DNA of 64,000 nt. Origin: Verticillium longisporum (lineage: Eukaryota; Ascomycota; Sordariomycetes; Glomerellales; Plectosphaerellaceae). Under the pieces are notes generated by a model that made no database searches, had not been told where the DNA came from, and saw only the letters and a program-made list of their open reading frames with translations. The stretch spans positions 496,001-560,000 of the forward strand of contig JAETXT010000003.1 of the NCBI GenBank assembly GCA_019188255.1. The letters are read 5' to 3'. Shown piece after piece: positions 32,131-43,977 of the stretch; the stretch's first letter is position 1, and every line of letters begins with the position of its first letter. Both the position numbers and the translations under genes were made by a program.

Positions 32131-33267
32131 TCAGCGGCAACGTGGGTACAAAATCATGGCTCCCCGCATACTCCCTACCATACGAGATAAACCCACACTG
32201 AGTGCAATCACGACGGCCCGGACTTTGTTCCACAACGGACCATCGCAGCGGCCCGACTCGCGATTGCTGTTGTTTCGAGGCGGGCTGGGGGCTGTCCGTT
32301 GCGGCCGCCGCCGAAGGGCGGGTAGAGATCCCGAGACAGCTGGAGGCTCCGAGCCCAGATCAACGGCCCGGGGCGTAGAGCCGCCGGCAGGGCGGGCCGC
32401 AGCCGGCGTTCTGAGAGAATGCCTCGGTGCTGGCAGCACGAGGGGGGGACGTGCTGGTGCGGCTGTTCTGGGGCGAGGAAGATTCAGAACCCGGGGCTTG
32501 GGCGGCGCCTCGATCTGCTTTGCCGCCGCGGGCTGCAGCGCCGGGGCTTGGTCGTTGTTGGCGCCTGACCACCACCGCGTTGCGAATGCCTGCAGTCCCG
32601 ACATGATGCCGTTTTGCTGCTCGGAGACCCCCTGCATCTGCTTCTTCATTTCGGCATTCTCCTTGTAGAGCCGTTCCTGACCCTCCAGGATCTGCTCCTG
32701 CGAAGCCAGAATCCGACTCAGCATGTCGTCGTGGCCTTGCGCCAAAGTTTGCACCTCCTGGGACAGCTGATTAACCGACTCGGTCGAGCTGTTATCGTGC
32801 TCGTAAAAGTCCTGTCGCAGGCGGCCGAGGTCTCGCCCCATCCTGCGATTGATGTGCGAGTCGATGCGGTGTTGCGTTTCGCGCAGCTTTTCCCGGAGCG
32901 ATTTGATCTTGGTGTCGCTCTGTAGGCGCTTCCCGAATTTCCTGAGCTTGGACCTGTTGCACTCATTGATGCCTTTGAGGTGTTGATGCAGCTCTTTGAT
33001 GTTCTTGATGTTTTCTGTGAGGAGCCTATCGAGATCGTCGTCGAGTTTTCGATCTTCCGGGTTCTGCCAGCTGAGCGGTGTCTCGTCCAGGGACTGCTTT
33101 ACCGCCACGGCGCCAGTTTGAATAGACATGGTGTCTGTTTCGATGTTCTGCGTGTAGTCTTCAAGCCCCTTGTATTGTTCGCAGAGACGCTTGATGTAAT
33201 CTCCGAGATGGAGGGCAGCCTCTACGAGGTGCCCGCTGGCGGAAACGGCGCCGAGGACCTCCGCCAT
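32131..33267 (-). CDS. STAND/NLR-type N-terminal domain protein without NACHT
   Basis: 378 aa from the ATG at 33267 (MAEVLGAVSASGHLVEAAL); the frame stays open 18 codons further up but lacks similarity there. Residues 1-65 resemble the helical N-terminal domain found before NACHT or other STAND NTPases in fungal NLRs (SASGHLVEAALHLGDYIKRL, QNIETDTMSIQTGAVAVKQSL). Residues about 85-230 are strongly helical and probably coiled coil (KSLREKLRETQHRIDSHI, SQEQILEGQERLYKENAEM). Then comes a Pro/Arg-rich tail. No nucleotide-binding domain follows. The RIP block ends only 230 bp beyond the stop, so the gene may be the surviving front half of an NLR, or a stand-alone signalling domain. Function is inferred from the domain alone. 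Confidence 0.6.
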   Translation of the reverse strand: MAEVLGAVSASGHLVEAALHLGDYIKRLCEQYKGLEDYTQNIETDTMSIQTGAVAVKQSLDETPLSWQNPEDRKLDDDLDRLLTENIKNIKELHQHLKGINECNRSKLRKFGKRLQSDTKIKSLREKLRETQHRIDSHINRRMGRDLGRLRQDFYEHDNSSTESVNQLSQEVQTLAQGHDDMLSRILASQEQILEGQERLYKENAEMKKQMQGVSEQQNGIMSGLQAFATRWWSGANNDQAPALQPAAAKQIEAPPKPRVLNLPRPRTAAPARPPLVLPAPRHSLRTPAAARPAGGSTPRAVDLGSEPPAVSGSLPALRRRPQRTAPSPPRNNSNRESGRCDGPLWNKVRAVVIALSVGLSRMVGSMRGAMILYPRCR

Positions 33268-34718
33268 GTTTGTCGTTTGGCCTTCAACCGTGGACCAGCA
33301 ATACTCTGCGGAGAGATTCAAGCAGGAAGGGGATTAGGACAGGGAGTTTTTGGAATGATGAAGAGAAGAAGGCTGGGACGTAGTGTCAGCCGTCGCTTGC
33401 TTCAGTCTCGTGGCCACCACCGCCACCATCACAATACTTGTGTGACTTGGCCAAAATCCTTCACAGAGAAACCTGCCAATAAACCACGCTGGACACATTC
33501 AGCTGTCGGCGAGGCTTCCCTTCAACCAGCGAAAATTGCCCAGCCGCTTTGAGACCACCATCTTTGACCACACCCTCAACTTGGCACCCCCACGGATGTC
33601 CAGCAAGGCTTCCAACGGCAGAAGAGGCAAGCCGACTGGTGTTTTCGACGAGAACTGTCCTCGGTATGAATGTCTTACTTCAGGATGAGATACTTCAGGA
33701 TGAGATGTCTAGAACGACGACACCGATGACAACGCGGGCACACTATCGAGGGCGGCGGATCGGCCACCGCCTTTCAGCGCCAATAATGAGCAGACCCGTA
33801 AGGCTGTGTGCACGACTGTTGCCCCGCGGATCAATATAGCACTTGCTGAGGGCGGCGGAGACTTTCCGAGGGGTTGAGGGTACAAGGCTGCGCACATTCT
33901 GTGGGATACCGAGGGGTATGGGTGAGGTGGAACGGTAGTCCTGGTGAGGCTCCAGCTGTGGTAAACCAGCCCCCCGCCGGACCATCTCTTCCGGCCCTGC
34001 GAGCGCCCGAGGACGATGGCCCGCTCTGATCGGAAACCATCCCAGAGCTAGAGATCTCGGGATACCACGCCAAGGGGAGCGAGATCGATCCTTTCGTCTG
34101 ACACGTCAAAACGCCATGCCAAAGGCAAACGATAGACGATCCTGGAGACATGCTCCGGTCCCTAGACCCAGACAGATCATGGTCTCACTGGTGATCGCTA
34201 TGAGGAGGACAAGTTTCCCAGCGCCAAGCTCACTACCTTGCTTGCTTGCATGCCCACAGAACGTGTTGTATAGCCGAGTCCGGCCGTGTTGCTTTGAGAA
34301 CTATGTTGTCTTCATACATGTACAGAAATGGCCACCGCGCAGCGTGCGCAGAAGCAGATCAGTTTTCGGGTATATCCGCCCATTCGCCTCATCAGGACGC
34401 CGCCTTCCAAATCATTGCAGTCGCCTTGCCGCCCATGAATAACGGAGGAAACGAAAGAAACAGAAAAAAAAACATGGCATGCTCACTTGAAGCCCCATGC
34501 GATCCACCCAGCCTGTGTTGTCATGCTTCCCATCATGTCATGTTCTGTAAACCGTCGCTCATCTCATCCTCGTCTGCTCCAGCTCTCCATGCATAAAAAA
34601 CGGAAAGAAAAAAAAAAGCTTTCATCGTCAAAGGTTGTGCCGTCTGGGGGTATCCTTTCGCGTGGTAGTATCCAGCCCACGATCAGTCTCTCCGTCATAT
34701 CCTTCCCAAGTAATTTGT
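33268..34718. other. Intergenic, no gene supported
   Basis: Short overlapping open frames without recognisable domains. 34.4-34.7 kb, with A-rich runs, is likely 3' UTR of the downstream minus-strand gene. Confidence 0.5.
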
Positions 34719-37700
34719 TCAAAACATGTCGAGGTACGCATTGAGCGCCCTCTCCTCTGTTGTCGTCGTCGAAGACTCCAGCGTCCGCGACCGGCGACGG
34801 TCCGATTGCTCGAGGCTGACGCGGGCCGCGCCGTGCAGCTCGCGCATCAGCGGCTCCATGGCATCGAGGCCACCAGTGTTGGTCGCGGCGGCGCTGCGCT
34901 GTTGCTGGCTACCGCTTGTGTTCACTGCCGTCCGGGGTCTCGTTTCACCGCCGCGGCGTCTGCCACGCTCGCACTCGGCTGCGGTCACGCCCTCGTCGAC
35001 CGGCTTCGAAGTCCTCCTCATCCTTGCCCTTCTAGGCGTGGTGCGCTCGCCCATCAAGGCTGGCGCCTCCTGCTCAACCTCGCCTTCACTCCAAACAGAC
35101 GACGTACCGACAAGACCGGGGACCCTCGCCGGCATCCGGGAACCGAGATCGTCCAGTGCGCGTTCGAGCCTGCCGATGAAAAACATTTGATTGCGTTCCT
35201 GGCGCCGTATGTCGAGCTCCAGCCTCTCCTGGTTGAGGAGCATGTGGTGCGCCAGGTCCGACGTCCGCTCCGAGCGACGGAGCGAGGCATAGTGGGCGCG
35301 CAGCTCCGACGAGGACATGCGAAGCAGAGCGTGCGGACCTCGCTGGGGGACGAGATGGTCCCCGTGGTAGGGGTCCACCTCAGGCAGCGTATCAGACTCG
35401 CGATAAGTCCGCGGTTGGAGTTGTTGGTGTCCCGGCCATTGGCCCGAAGCCCCCGCCTCGGTCTCGAGTCGGACCAGCGAGCTGCTTGATGGAGCGATGA
35501 GCTGGGGCTCGTCGTGGTTCTCGTCCAGGCTGTTCCACCTCGGCACGGCTTCACCTGATTGTCTGTTGTCTTCCGAAGTGGGCGTGAAGGAGATGACCAC
35601 GTCATCGGTCGGCGAGGTCAACGTCGAAGCGGACCAGCGTTCCACATAGACACTCAGCGGCTGGCTTTCCGACATGGGCAACATGGCACTGAGCCTCGAG
35701 ATGGGCTGCAACACGGGCGGTTCGGATAACGCACCCGTGTCGGCTACCGACTCTGTAGCTTGATCGACATCCTCTGCCAGCTCTATATCAGGGACAGGCA
35801 CCATGTAGCTCAGCCGCGAAGGAGCGAGACGCTCTTGCTCGATTCGAGGCAGCGTCGCCGAGTCTGATCGCCGGTGAGGGTTAGAGTCGCTGCTGACCGG
35901 GTCCAGGATGTTCATAAAACTCGCTTCCGACGGCGCGTAGCTGCTGATGCGGTCGAGCAGAGGAATCGAGCTTGCCCAGCTGGTGCGCTGATAGCTGTTG
36001 TACCGGCGAGGCGGCTCGAAGCTCATCGTGCTATCCCTCTGGCCAAGCGATCCTACCTCGGCGTCGGCCTCGGCGTCGGCTTCAGTCTCAGCCTCGGGCT
36101 GAGGCGACAGGCTCGTAGATTCTGAGCGCTTAAGTGACTCCTGTTCACGGCTCAGGCTGTAAGCAATGTGCTCTGGTGCGCGATCCGCAGTGGGCGGACG
36201 CGGGAACTGATTGGTAAAGTCGGACAGCAGAGGCCCGTCCCGGAGCGGCCCTTCGCGAGAGGGAAGCCGCAGGGAGCTGATGGACGTGCCAGCGGACCGT
36301 GGCCAGCCGCCGCTCTGCGTAGAGTCAGAGGCCTGCCGGATGTGGCTCAGCTGTGCGCGGGCCAGCTCCATGTCACGCTGCTTCAGCGATTTGACACGTT
36401 CGGCTCGACTCTGCCTGCGGGTGCTCATCTTGGCAGGCGCCCTGCGTGCCGCCTTGTAGAGGGGTGAGGCTGCTGCGACAGGGGGCGAGTATTTGGATGC
36501 AGGAAGCTGAATGAGTGACGCGCGGGGAGTGGCACCGGGCGTTGTCTGCAGGACGACTGATGCGTTTGAGTAACCTCGTACTTCCCTGGCGTTCTGTACG
36601 ACGGGCTCAGACCCCTCCGACACAATGCTCGTGGCGATTGATTTCTCCGAGAAGGAGAGGGTGCTCGGACTGAGCTCGGGTAGCTCGATCGGAGCGCTGA
36701 GCCTTTCCGTCTGTCTCTGTTGGGTCTCAAGCATGCCATCGATAGACCATTGATTCTGGCTGCTCATAGCTGCGGCTATGGGCGTCCTGAGGCTCGACTT
36801 GCGGGTCGGCAGCTTGATTATTTCGGGGCGCTGCGACCGCCTGGGCGAGGCGCTGGAGGCCGATCTTGGCGGAGGACCAGGGGCAGATTGAAGCATGTTC
36901 GACGTGGTCAACCATGAGACGTGAACCTTCCGAAGGCGATCTTCCATAATGGTTTCTGGCGTCTTTGGGCTCGACGTTGATGATCTTGGGACCTCGACAT
37001 GGTCGTTGGGGTCCATGGGCATGGGCGCCCTGTGCAACTGGGCCGGCGTGCTCGGAGACCGGCCTTTGGTGCTGCCAGACGCTGTACTTGGAGGCGATCG
37101 TGGAGGGCTCAGAGGAACGTCGCGTTGCCAGAGTAGAACTGATGAATCGAAACTCTTGGGTTCCATCTTGGGCATTGCGTTCTTCTTGGAAGCCTTCATC
37201 ATGGAAAGCCACTCCGAGTCTCCGTGTGCGGTACCGGGCGCGCTGACTGAGCCATGCTCGTGGCGGGGTCGTAAAGCACGATCTCGTGATCCCGATGACG
37301 TCCGCGGGTCGGGCGGAGGCGACGGCGGAAGCGGTTTTGTAGCGTTGAAAGCAGTGACGGCCCAGTCCGAGTCGGGTCCCAGGTGACAGTGCTCCATGGG
37401 GATAGATATGGCAATATGTGAGTGGCCGCTTGAGGTCTTTGAGGCCACGGCCGAGTCTGGCAGGGCCGTCCTTGGTCGAGTCTCGATCGACAGTGTTGGG
37501 GTAGGCTTGTTCAGTTTCGCACGGATTCTCTTACGAAGCTGGCGCCATTTCCCGATATCCTCGACCATGTCGGCATCCTCATCAAAGGCTGAGGCGAGGT
37601 AGTTGTGCGGCGGTGGTGATTCTGTGCGGAGGAACTGGATGAGCTCGCTGATGTCTGACCTCTCGCCGTTGTCTCTGGCGCGAATGCGGCTGCCTTCGTC

Positions 37701-37928
37701 GAGAGAGATCCGCTGGACAGCATTGTCTTCCTCATCTTCTGCACTGTTGATCGCCATGTTGACAATATCGCCGGAGGATTTGGTTCGGGGAAGAGCAGAC
37801 TTCTCGGCGTCGTCCTGATCCTGACCGAAGAAACTGAAGCGAGGAAAGTCAAGTCGAGGGGCGCCAGCGGCCGAAGACGCAATGGTGACCTCCCCAGGAA
37901 TGGGTCGGTTGATCCCTTGGATGGCCAT
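34719..37928 (-). CDS. Large disordered fungal protein, function unknown
   Basis: 1,069 aa from the first ATG of the frame (37928, MAIQGINRPIPGEV); the open frame extends to 38057 but has no earlier ATG. Ser/Pro/Arg-rich and mostly disordered by inspection, with many phosphorylation-type SP/RxxS sites. A helical segment occurs near residues 120-150 (IGKWRQLRKRIRAKLNK), and a Glu/Ala repeat (ETEADAEADAE) is encoded near 36058-36110. The most ordered part is near the C-terminus (about 900-985: SSELRAHYASLRRSERTSDLAH, RLELDIRRQERNQMFFIGRLERALDDLGSR), probably a coiled coil. I recognise no family. Single exon with consistent codon bias, so coding is likely; possibly a scaffold or signalling substrate, which is a guess. 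Confidence 0.75.
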   Translation of the reverse strand: MAIQGINRPIPGEVTIASSAAGAPRLDFPRFSFFGQDQDDAEKSALPRTKSSGDIVNMAINSAEDEEDNAVQRISLDEGSRIRARDNGERSDISELIQFLRTESPPPHNYLASAFDEDADMVEDIGKWRQLRKRIRAKLNKPTPTLSIETRPRTALPDSAVASKTSSGHSHIAISIPMEHCHLGPDSDWAVTAFNATKPLPPSPPPDPRTSSGSRDRALRPRHEHGSVSAPGTAHGDSEWLSMMKASKKNAMPKMEPKSFDSSVLLWQRDVPLSPPRSPPSTASGSTKGRSPSTPAQLHRAPMPMDPNDHVEVPRSSTSSPKTPETIMEDRLRKVHVSWLTTSNMLQSAPGPPPRSASSASPRRSQRPEIIKLPTRKSSLRTPIAAAMSSQNQWSIDGMLETQQRQTERLSAPIELPELSPSTLSFSEKSIATSIVSEGSEPVVQNAREVRGYSNASVVLQTTPGATPRASLIQLPASKYSPPVAAASPLYKAARRAPAKMSTRRQSRAERVKSLKQRDMELARAQLSHIRQASDSTQSGGWPRSAGTSISSLRLPSREGPLRDGPLLSDFTNQFPRPPTADRAPEHIAYSLSREQESLKRSESTSLSPQPEAETEADAEADAEVGSLGQRDSTMSFEPPRRYNSYQRTSWASSIPLLDRISSYAPSEASFMNILDPVSSDSNPHRRSDSATLPRIEQERLAPSRLSYMVPVPDIELAEDVDQATESVADTGALSEPPVLQPISRLSAMLPMSESQPLSVYVERWSASTLTSPTDDVVISFTPTSEDNRQSGEAVPRWNSLDENHDEPQLIAPSSSSLVRLETEAGASGQWPGHQQLQPRTYRESDTLPEVDPYHGDHLVPQRGPHALLRMSSSELRAHYASLRRSERTSDLAHHMLLNQERLELDIRRQERNQMFFIGRLERALDDLGSRMPARVPGLVGTSSVWSEGEVEQEAPALMGERTTPRRARMRRTSKPVDEGVTAAECERGRRRGGETRPRTAVNTSGSQQQRSAAATNTGGLDAMEPLMRELHGAARVSLEQSDRRRSRTLESSTTTTEERALNAYLDMF

Positions 37929-39211
37929 CGCGTGTGTCGTGGGGTATGGGGCGGCCCTCCTGAGCACGCAGATCGGCGAAAGGAGAGGCTGACCACTGGA
38001 ACGTTGGGAAGCAGCGGAAGGCAAGTGGTATGGAGAGACGCCGGCGACTCCTGTCAAGACAGATCAGAAGGGCGCGGCCTCGCGCACGAACGAACTAAAT
38101 ACGAAGGGTATTTAGCAAGTCTTGTCTTTGGTGCCTTGCTTGACGGAAACGCAAGAAGGCGAGACAGAGGCCGATATATGTCGGAAATCCGGCTCTGTCC
38201 ATCAGAAGAAACGCTCATCCACATAAGCCCATGCATGCGTCGGTACCGTACAGCAGAGCAGAGTAGAGCAGAGCAGGGCAGGCACTTGGGTGAGAGGAAA
38301 GCGAGGTGCATGAGGGTTGAGAAAAGAAAATGGAGGCAAAAGCATAAATGTCAAACTGGGCTGGATTCTTAGACCCGAACGTGCTCGACCATCCCCCACG
38401 ATGAAGGCACCAGATCTTCCACGCCCTCATCCACACACCCGTCCGTGCAAGTGAAAGCCAGCTAGAGACGGCGTAATTAGTGGCCGCTCAGAGTCAAACA
38501 AGAGGGGCGAATGGGCCGCTAGAGTGGACGACTTGCGGCAAGGGAGGGCGCGGCGCGGGGCCGGGTGGTCCAGGGCTGGGCTCAGCGCCTCACTAGAGGA
38601 CCCAGAAGCTCGACCTCGGTGGGTGGGCGCCGTTTGCTAAACGGACCTAGGCGGACCTGACGCAACGCACGGCGCTCGATTGCGTTTTCCTGGGGGGCAC
38701 GATCCATGCCGGGCAGGCAGTCCAACCCGGTGGCGGAGGCCAAGGAAAAGCGTTGGGTAGCGGGCAGGGCGCGTTGAGCGCCCGGCGGAAGCCAGCAAGC
38801 GCGGACGGACCTCACAGCCCTGACGGGTGAAGGTGAGGCAGGGTCCTGAGCCCTGACGATGCCTGGTTCGTTACCAGTCCTGCGACGGCGACTTAATCCT
38901 ATTGTCCCGTAGTGTTTTTGTCCCTTGCCTCCGGTTGTTATTGTGCTCGCATCCTGTCTCGAGGAAGAGGCACTGAGACAAGCACGATGGCCAAGAAACT
39001 CCAGAACGACGGCTACCGAGAGACAGCAGGCGAGAGGTGCGAAGCCTGGGGGCAGGGTAGGGGAGGGGGATGGGAGGGAGGGAGAGAGAGGCCGAGCGGA
39101 CATGTCAATTGGCGCAACCGGTTTGCGACAGGTCGCCGATTGTATTTCTTTTCTTGCTTCGCAGGTTCGCAAGCGTCCAAGGTGGCACACCCCTCCGTGG
39201 ACCAGTCTCTT

Positions 39212-39242
<31 letters not shown>

Positions 39243-41039
39243 CTGACGATGTCAGTAGCGTGGTGCGGGAAAAGCAAGCAACGAGGCGCCAAGGTCCGAT
39301 CAAGTTGTCCGTCGCACTCGTTACGCCATTCCCAGATGACAGCGGTCGCAGGGTCTAGTTTGTTGTGTAATGACGGCTAGCTCATTTCTCTCTGTCTCGA
39401 TGATAGCGATACAATGACCCGAGCGAACTCGAATCCTTTCTCGCGAGGCAGGCGAAAGACAACAAGAAGGCGCCAAGATGGGGGGGGGCGGGCGACAATG
39501 AAGGACGCGGGCTGAGCGCCAACCCAAGGCGCGCCAGACGCGTGGTTGCAGGGGGTGGACGCAACCCAGGTCACGTCCAGCCTGCCAGAACGTCCATCGC
39601 ACATGAACCAGGACAGCATCATCCGACGATCTCCTGCAGGCCCTTGGTTGCTTGGCGGTACGACCAGGCATCGGAAGTTGGGGCCGGCGCTCGCGTTGGC
39701 ATGTTGGGACGAGAGGTGGCTGCGTGGTGGCCGGCCCAGCTGGAAGGTTCAGCTTTCTGGTGCTGGGCCTTGCGAGAGCTGTCGAGACAATGTCTCGTCC
39801 CCTTACCTCTCAACCAGTCTGACATTGCCCCGCGATATGGGGCCTCACACTCTGTCTGTCTGGGCCTAGGCGGACGGCAGGAGAGGAGGGGGCCCACGGT
39901 CCCTGAGCTTGGTGGGCCGAAACATTGAACAGCCGGCCGATGCAAGACACGGCATGCAGGACTGACTGATCGATGGGCGACAGACTGGCTTGTTGCTTTG
40001 GGGCACGGTTCTGCCGACCATCAGGTTCGTCATTATTGATAGTTCGTAGGTGACCTGTTAGCCCGGGGTATCATCTGGCGTATGGTTGGGTCGACGATGC
40101 CAGCGGGCTGTATGTGTGTCAGATGTCCGAGGCGGACCCTGACTATCACGACAATCTTGTCCCGCCTTGTTCAGGTCTCCGAGAGGCAAGATAAAGAAAG
40201 AGAGAAAGAAAAGACACGCGCTTCGACAGGGTCCGGAGCCCGTGGGCAGTCCCCGAGTCGTGGGGGGAGGGGGGGAAGGATGGGAGAGACGTCGTCTCAA
40301 AGTAATACCGAGCGGCTGTCACAGGATGGCGCCATGTCATTCGGAGATGGTGCGGCTCCGATTGTGTGTTCCATCCGTCAATCCTGGTGACGATCCATCT
40401 AGATACGGCACTTTGAAGGCGAAGCTTTTTTCGTCCATGTCGAACGCGGGGGTGTAACGCTCGCCATGATGGGGGTGGGATGGGGGGCGTGGGAGAGGTT
40501 ATGGGTAACTGCCGGTGACTGGCGTCGGCATCACCTCGAGCCGGGAACGTGGCGGTGTCGCGTGATCGCTGCTCATGGCTCGCTTGACGGCACAGCAAAG
40601 ATCGTCGACGGAATCGACAGAGTTGAGCAGTTTCGGTATTGAAGAGATGGAGGGACTTGGTGTTTGCCAGTGGCAGGAGCAAGACAAGGCTGCTGCTCCA
40701 CCTGTGGCTGGTGCTCGTCTTTGCGCTGAGTTCACTTCACGTTCAAGACGCCACAGCCATGACGCGCTGTCAGTCATCGACTTTGTGACGCCTCGGCCGC
40801 GGCGCCACAACAGCCTCGTTCCGTCTCACGCTCAAACAACTCCAGGCAGCAGGCAGCAGGCAGCAAGTGGAAAGCATCAACACAGCAAAGAGCAAGCACA
40901 TGGCCATTGCGAGCCGGACTGAGACGACAACCTCGCTTCACCCTGCCGTCTGCTTCTGTTGGGTATGACCTGCATCTGCATCTCAGACATCTTCATCGAT
41001 CGAGCCCCTTCCCCAGCATGCTGAGAAGCTGTGCCCTGC
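37929..41039. other. 3.1-kb intergenic region with microsatellite
   Basis: No gene I can support. Several 80-236 aa open frames overlap on both strands, are rich in low-complexity sequence and show no domain. A (CT)n(GT)n microsatellite lies at about 39207-39243 and poly-G runs at 39480 and 40260. No tRNA or rRNA signature was seen. Confidence 0.5.
39207..39243 (+). repeat. (CT)n(GT)n microsatellite
   Basis: Run of ctctctct directly followed by gtgtgtgt. Confidence 0.85.
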
Positions 41040-43977
41040 ATGTCGGCAAATGCCCCCCAGCCGGTGAAGCTCTCGCTGCCCCTTGTGAGCACTCAATTCA
41101 TTCTCTCCTTGTTCTTCCTTCAGATGTTCTTCCTTCAGGTGCTGACCGTGACACCAGGAGTACCAACAAACCCTGTTCCAGGAGCTTCGGTCTGACGATG
41201 AACTCGTCGTCATCGCCAAGGGCCTCGGCCTCATGCGCCTGGTCACGAACCTGCTCCATTCCTACGATGCCGCCGGGAACAACCTGATCATCATCGTCGG
41301 CGCCGAGGATCGTGAGAACGCCTGGATCGGCGAGGCCCTGGCTGAGCACGCCGCCATCAGCATGTCGCCCAAAGCCCGCGGCCTCACCGTTGTCAACACG
41401 GACTTTACGAGCGTCGGCGCCCGCGAGAAGATGTACGCCCGCGGCGGCATCTTCAGCATCACCTCGCGCATCCTCATCGTTGACCTGCTGACGAGCCTGC
41501 TCAACCCCGAGACCATCACGGGGCTGGTCGTCCTGCATGCCGACCGCGTCGTCGCCACCTCGCTCGAGGCCTTCATCCTGCGCATCTACCGCCAGAAGAA
41601 CAGGGCCGGCTTCCTCAAGGCCTTCTCTGACAGCCCTGACCCCTTTGCCACCGGCTTCTCGCCGCTGTCGACCATGATGCGCAACCTGTTTCTGAAAAAG
41701 GCCTCGCTGTGGCCGCGCTTCCACGTCACCGTCGCCGAGTCGCTCGAGGGCAAGAAAAAGGCAGAGGTCATCGAGCTCGAGGTGCCCATGACCGACGCCA
41801 TGAAGGACATTCAGAATGCCATAATGGAGTGCGTCGAGGTCAGCATTCACGAGCTGAAAAAGGGAAACACGGGTCTCGAGATGGACGACTGGAACCTCGA
41901 CAGCGCCCTTCTCAAAAACTTTGACGTCATGGTCCGCCGCCAGCTCGAGCCCAACTGGCACCGCGTCAGCTGCAAGACGCGTCAGATTGTCCACGACCTG
42001 TCCGTCCTGCGCGGCATGCTGCACTCGGTCCTCTCCTTTGACGCCGTCTCCTTCCTGCAGCACCTCGACACCATCCACGCCGCCCACTCGCCGCCGCCCG
42101 GCTCCACGCGCCAGAACCAGTCCCCATGGCTCTTCCTCGACGCCGCCCAGACCATCTTCGAGACGGCGCGCAAGCGGGTCTACGCGGCGAGCGCCAGGGC
42201 CGCCAACGCCGCCGGCGCCGGCGCCGACATTGATGCCCTGCGGCCCGTCCTCGAGGAGCTGCCCAAGTGGGCGCAGCTTGCCGAGGTCCTCGACGAGATT
42301 GACCGTGCCCTCTACTTTGAACCCCCCGTGCGCGACGACTCGAGCGGCTCCATCCTCATCATGTGCTCCGACGCCAGCACGTGCAAGCAGCTGCGCGACT
42401 ATGTGCAGACGATGCACGTCAAGCCGAGGGTGGACAAGACGGCGACGGCTGCTGCGGCACCAGGCGCGGAGGAAGAAGAGAACGGGGGCGGCGGCGGCGG
42501 CGACGACGGCCTGGACGTTTCGGGCGCCTTCATGATGAGGAGAAAGCTGCGCAACTATCTCAAGTGGAAGGGCGAGTTTGCGAGGGTCAGCGCAAGGCTG
42601 TTCTCGGAGAACCAAAAGGCGCTCAACGGCGCGACGCACGCGCGATCGGGCCAGCCTCTGCGGGGCAAGGCGCCGGCGAACAAGAGACGACGCGTCCGTG
42701 GCGGCGGTGCCCTGGGTGGCAACGCCTATGGTCGCGCGGAGAATGGCAGTGTCGCGGCATTTTTCGAGAAGCCGTCAGACGTCGCCGACCTCATTGCCGA
42801 GGTGCAGATAACAACGGAGGAGGAGGCGCAGCAAAAGGCCGACGTCGTGGCCGATCCGCTCGAGGACATGGACGACTACTATCAGCTGTACGAGATGCAG
42901 GACCTCGTCGTCATACACTCGTACGACGGCGACCAGGACGAGCACGTGCTCGAGGAGGTCAAGCCTCGGTACATCATCATGTACGAGCCGGACGCCAGCT
43001 TCATCCGGCGCGTCGAGGTGTACCGATCCTCGCACAACGACCGCAACGTGCGGGTTTATTTCATGTACTACGGCGGCTCGGTCGAGGAGCAGCGGTACCT
43101 CTCGGGGGTGCGGCGCGAGAAGGACGCGTTCGCCAAGGTCATCAAGGAGCGGGCTAGCATGTCCATCGTCATGACGACCGACGACCGCGGCGTCGAGGAC
43201 CCGCAGGACACGTTTCTGCGTACGGTCAACACACGCATCGCAGGCGGCGGGCGGCTGGCGGCGACGGCGCAGCCGCCGCGGGTCGTGGTCGACGTGCGCG
43301 AGTTTCGGTCGTCGCTGCCGTCGCTGCTGCACGGGCGCAACATGGTCATCGTGCCGTGCATGCTGACGGTGGGCGACTACGTGCTGTCGCCCAATATCTG
43401 CGTCGAGCGCAAGTCGGTGAGCGACCTCATCTCGTCGTTCCGCGACGGGCGCCTGTACACGCAGGCCGAGACCATGTTCCAGCACTACAAGAGCGTCATG
43501 CTGCTCATCGAGTTTGACCAGAACAAGTCGTTCACGCTCGAGCCGTTCGCCGACCTCTCGGGCAGCCTCAGCAGCGTGGCGCCGACCAACGTGTCGTCGG
43601 ACCTGCAGTCCAAGCTCGTGCTGCTGACGCTGGCGTTTCCGCGCCTGCGCGTCATCTGGAGCAGCTCGCCGTACCAGACGGCCGAGATTTTCGAGTCGCT
43701 CAAGACGCAGGAGGACGAGCCCGACCCCATCGCCGCCGTGCGCGCGGGCCTCGACCGCGACGCGCAGGCCGAGGACCAGAGCTTCAACCGCGAGCCGCAG
43801 GAGATGCTGGGCATCGTGCCGGGCGTGACGCCGCAGAACATCAAGAGCCTCGTGCTGGCGACGGACAATGTGCGCGAGGTGGCTAACATGAGCGAACGCG
43901 AGCTCGAGCCGCTCGTCGGGCGGGAGGCGGGGCGCAAGATTTTCGGCTTCTTCAACCGGAATGTCGTGGAAGACTGA
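41040..43977 (+). CDS. rad1: Rad1/XPF structure-specific endonuclease catalytic subunit
   Basis: Cuts the 5' side of lesions in nucleotide excision repair as a heterodimer with Rad10/ERCC1, and trims flaps in recombination. Exon 1 is 41040-41084 (MSANAPQPVKLSLPL), then a 73-nt intron ending at 41157, then 41158-43977, giving 954 aa. Of the three CAGs near the intron end, only the last keeps the frame and gives the conserved EYQQTLFQELRSDDELVVIAKGLGLMR. The N-terminal half is the degenerate SF2 helicase-like region (IIIVGAEDRENAW, VVLHADRV). The ERCC4 nuclease motif VERKSVSDLISSFRDGRL starts with E at about residue 765. The C-terminus has a tandem helix-hairpin-helix region (LGIVPGVTPQNIKSLV...LVGREAGRKIFGF). 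A basic NLS-like stretch (KRRRVR) lies near 515. No damage seen. Confidence 0.97.

Noticed and set aside
38582..39292. 236-aa minus-strand frame
   Set aside because: Arg/Ser/Pro low complexity, crosses the CT/GT microsatellite, no domain and no supporting neighbours.
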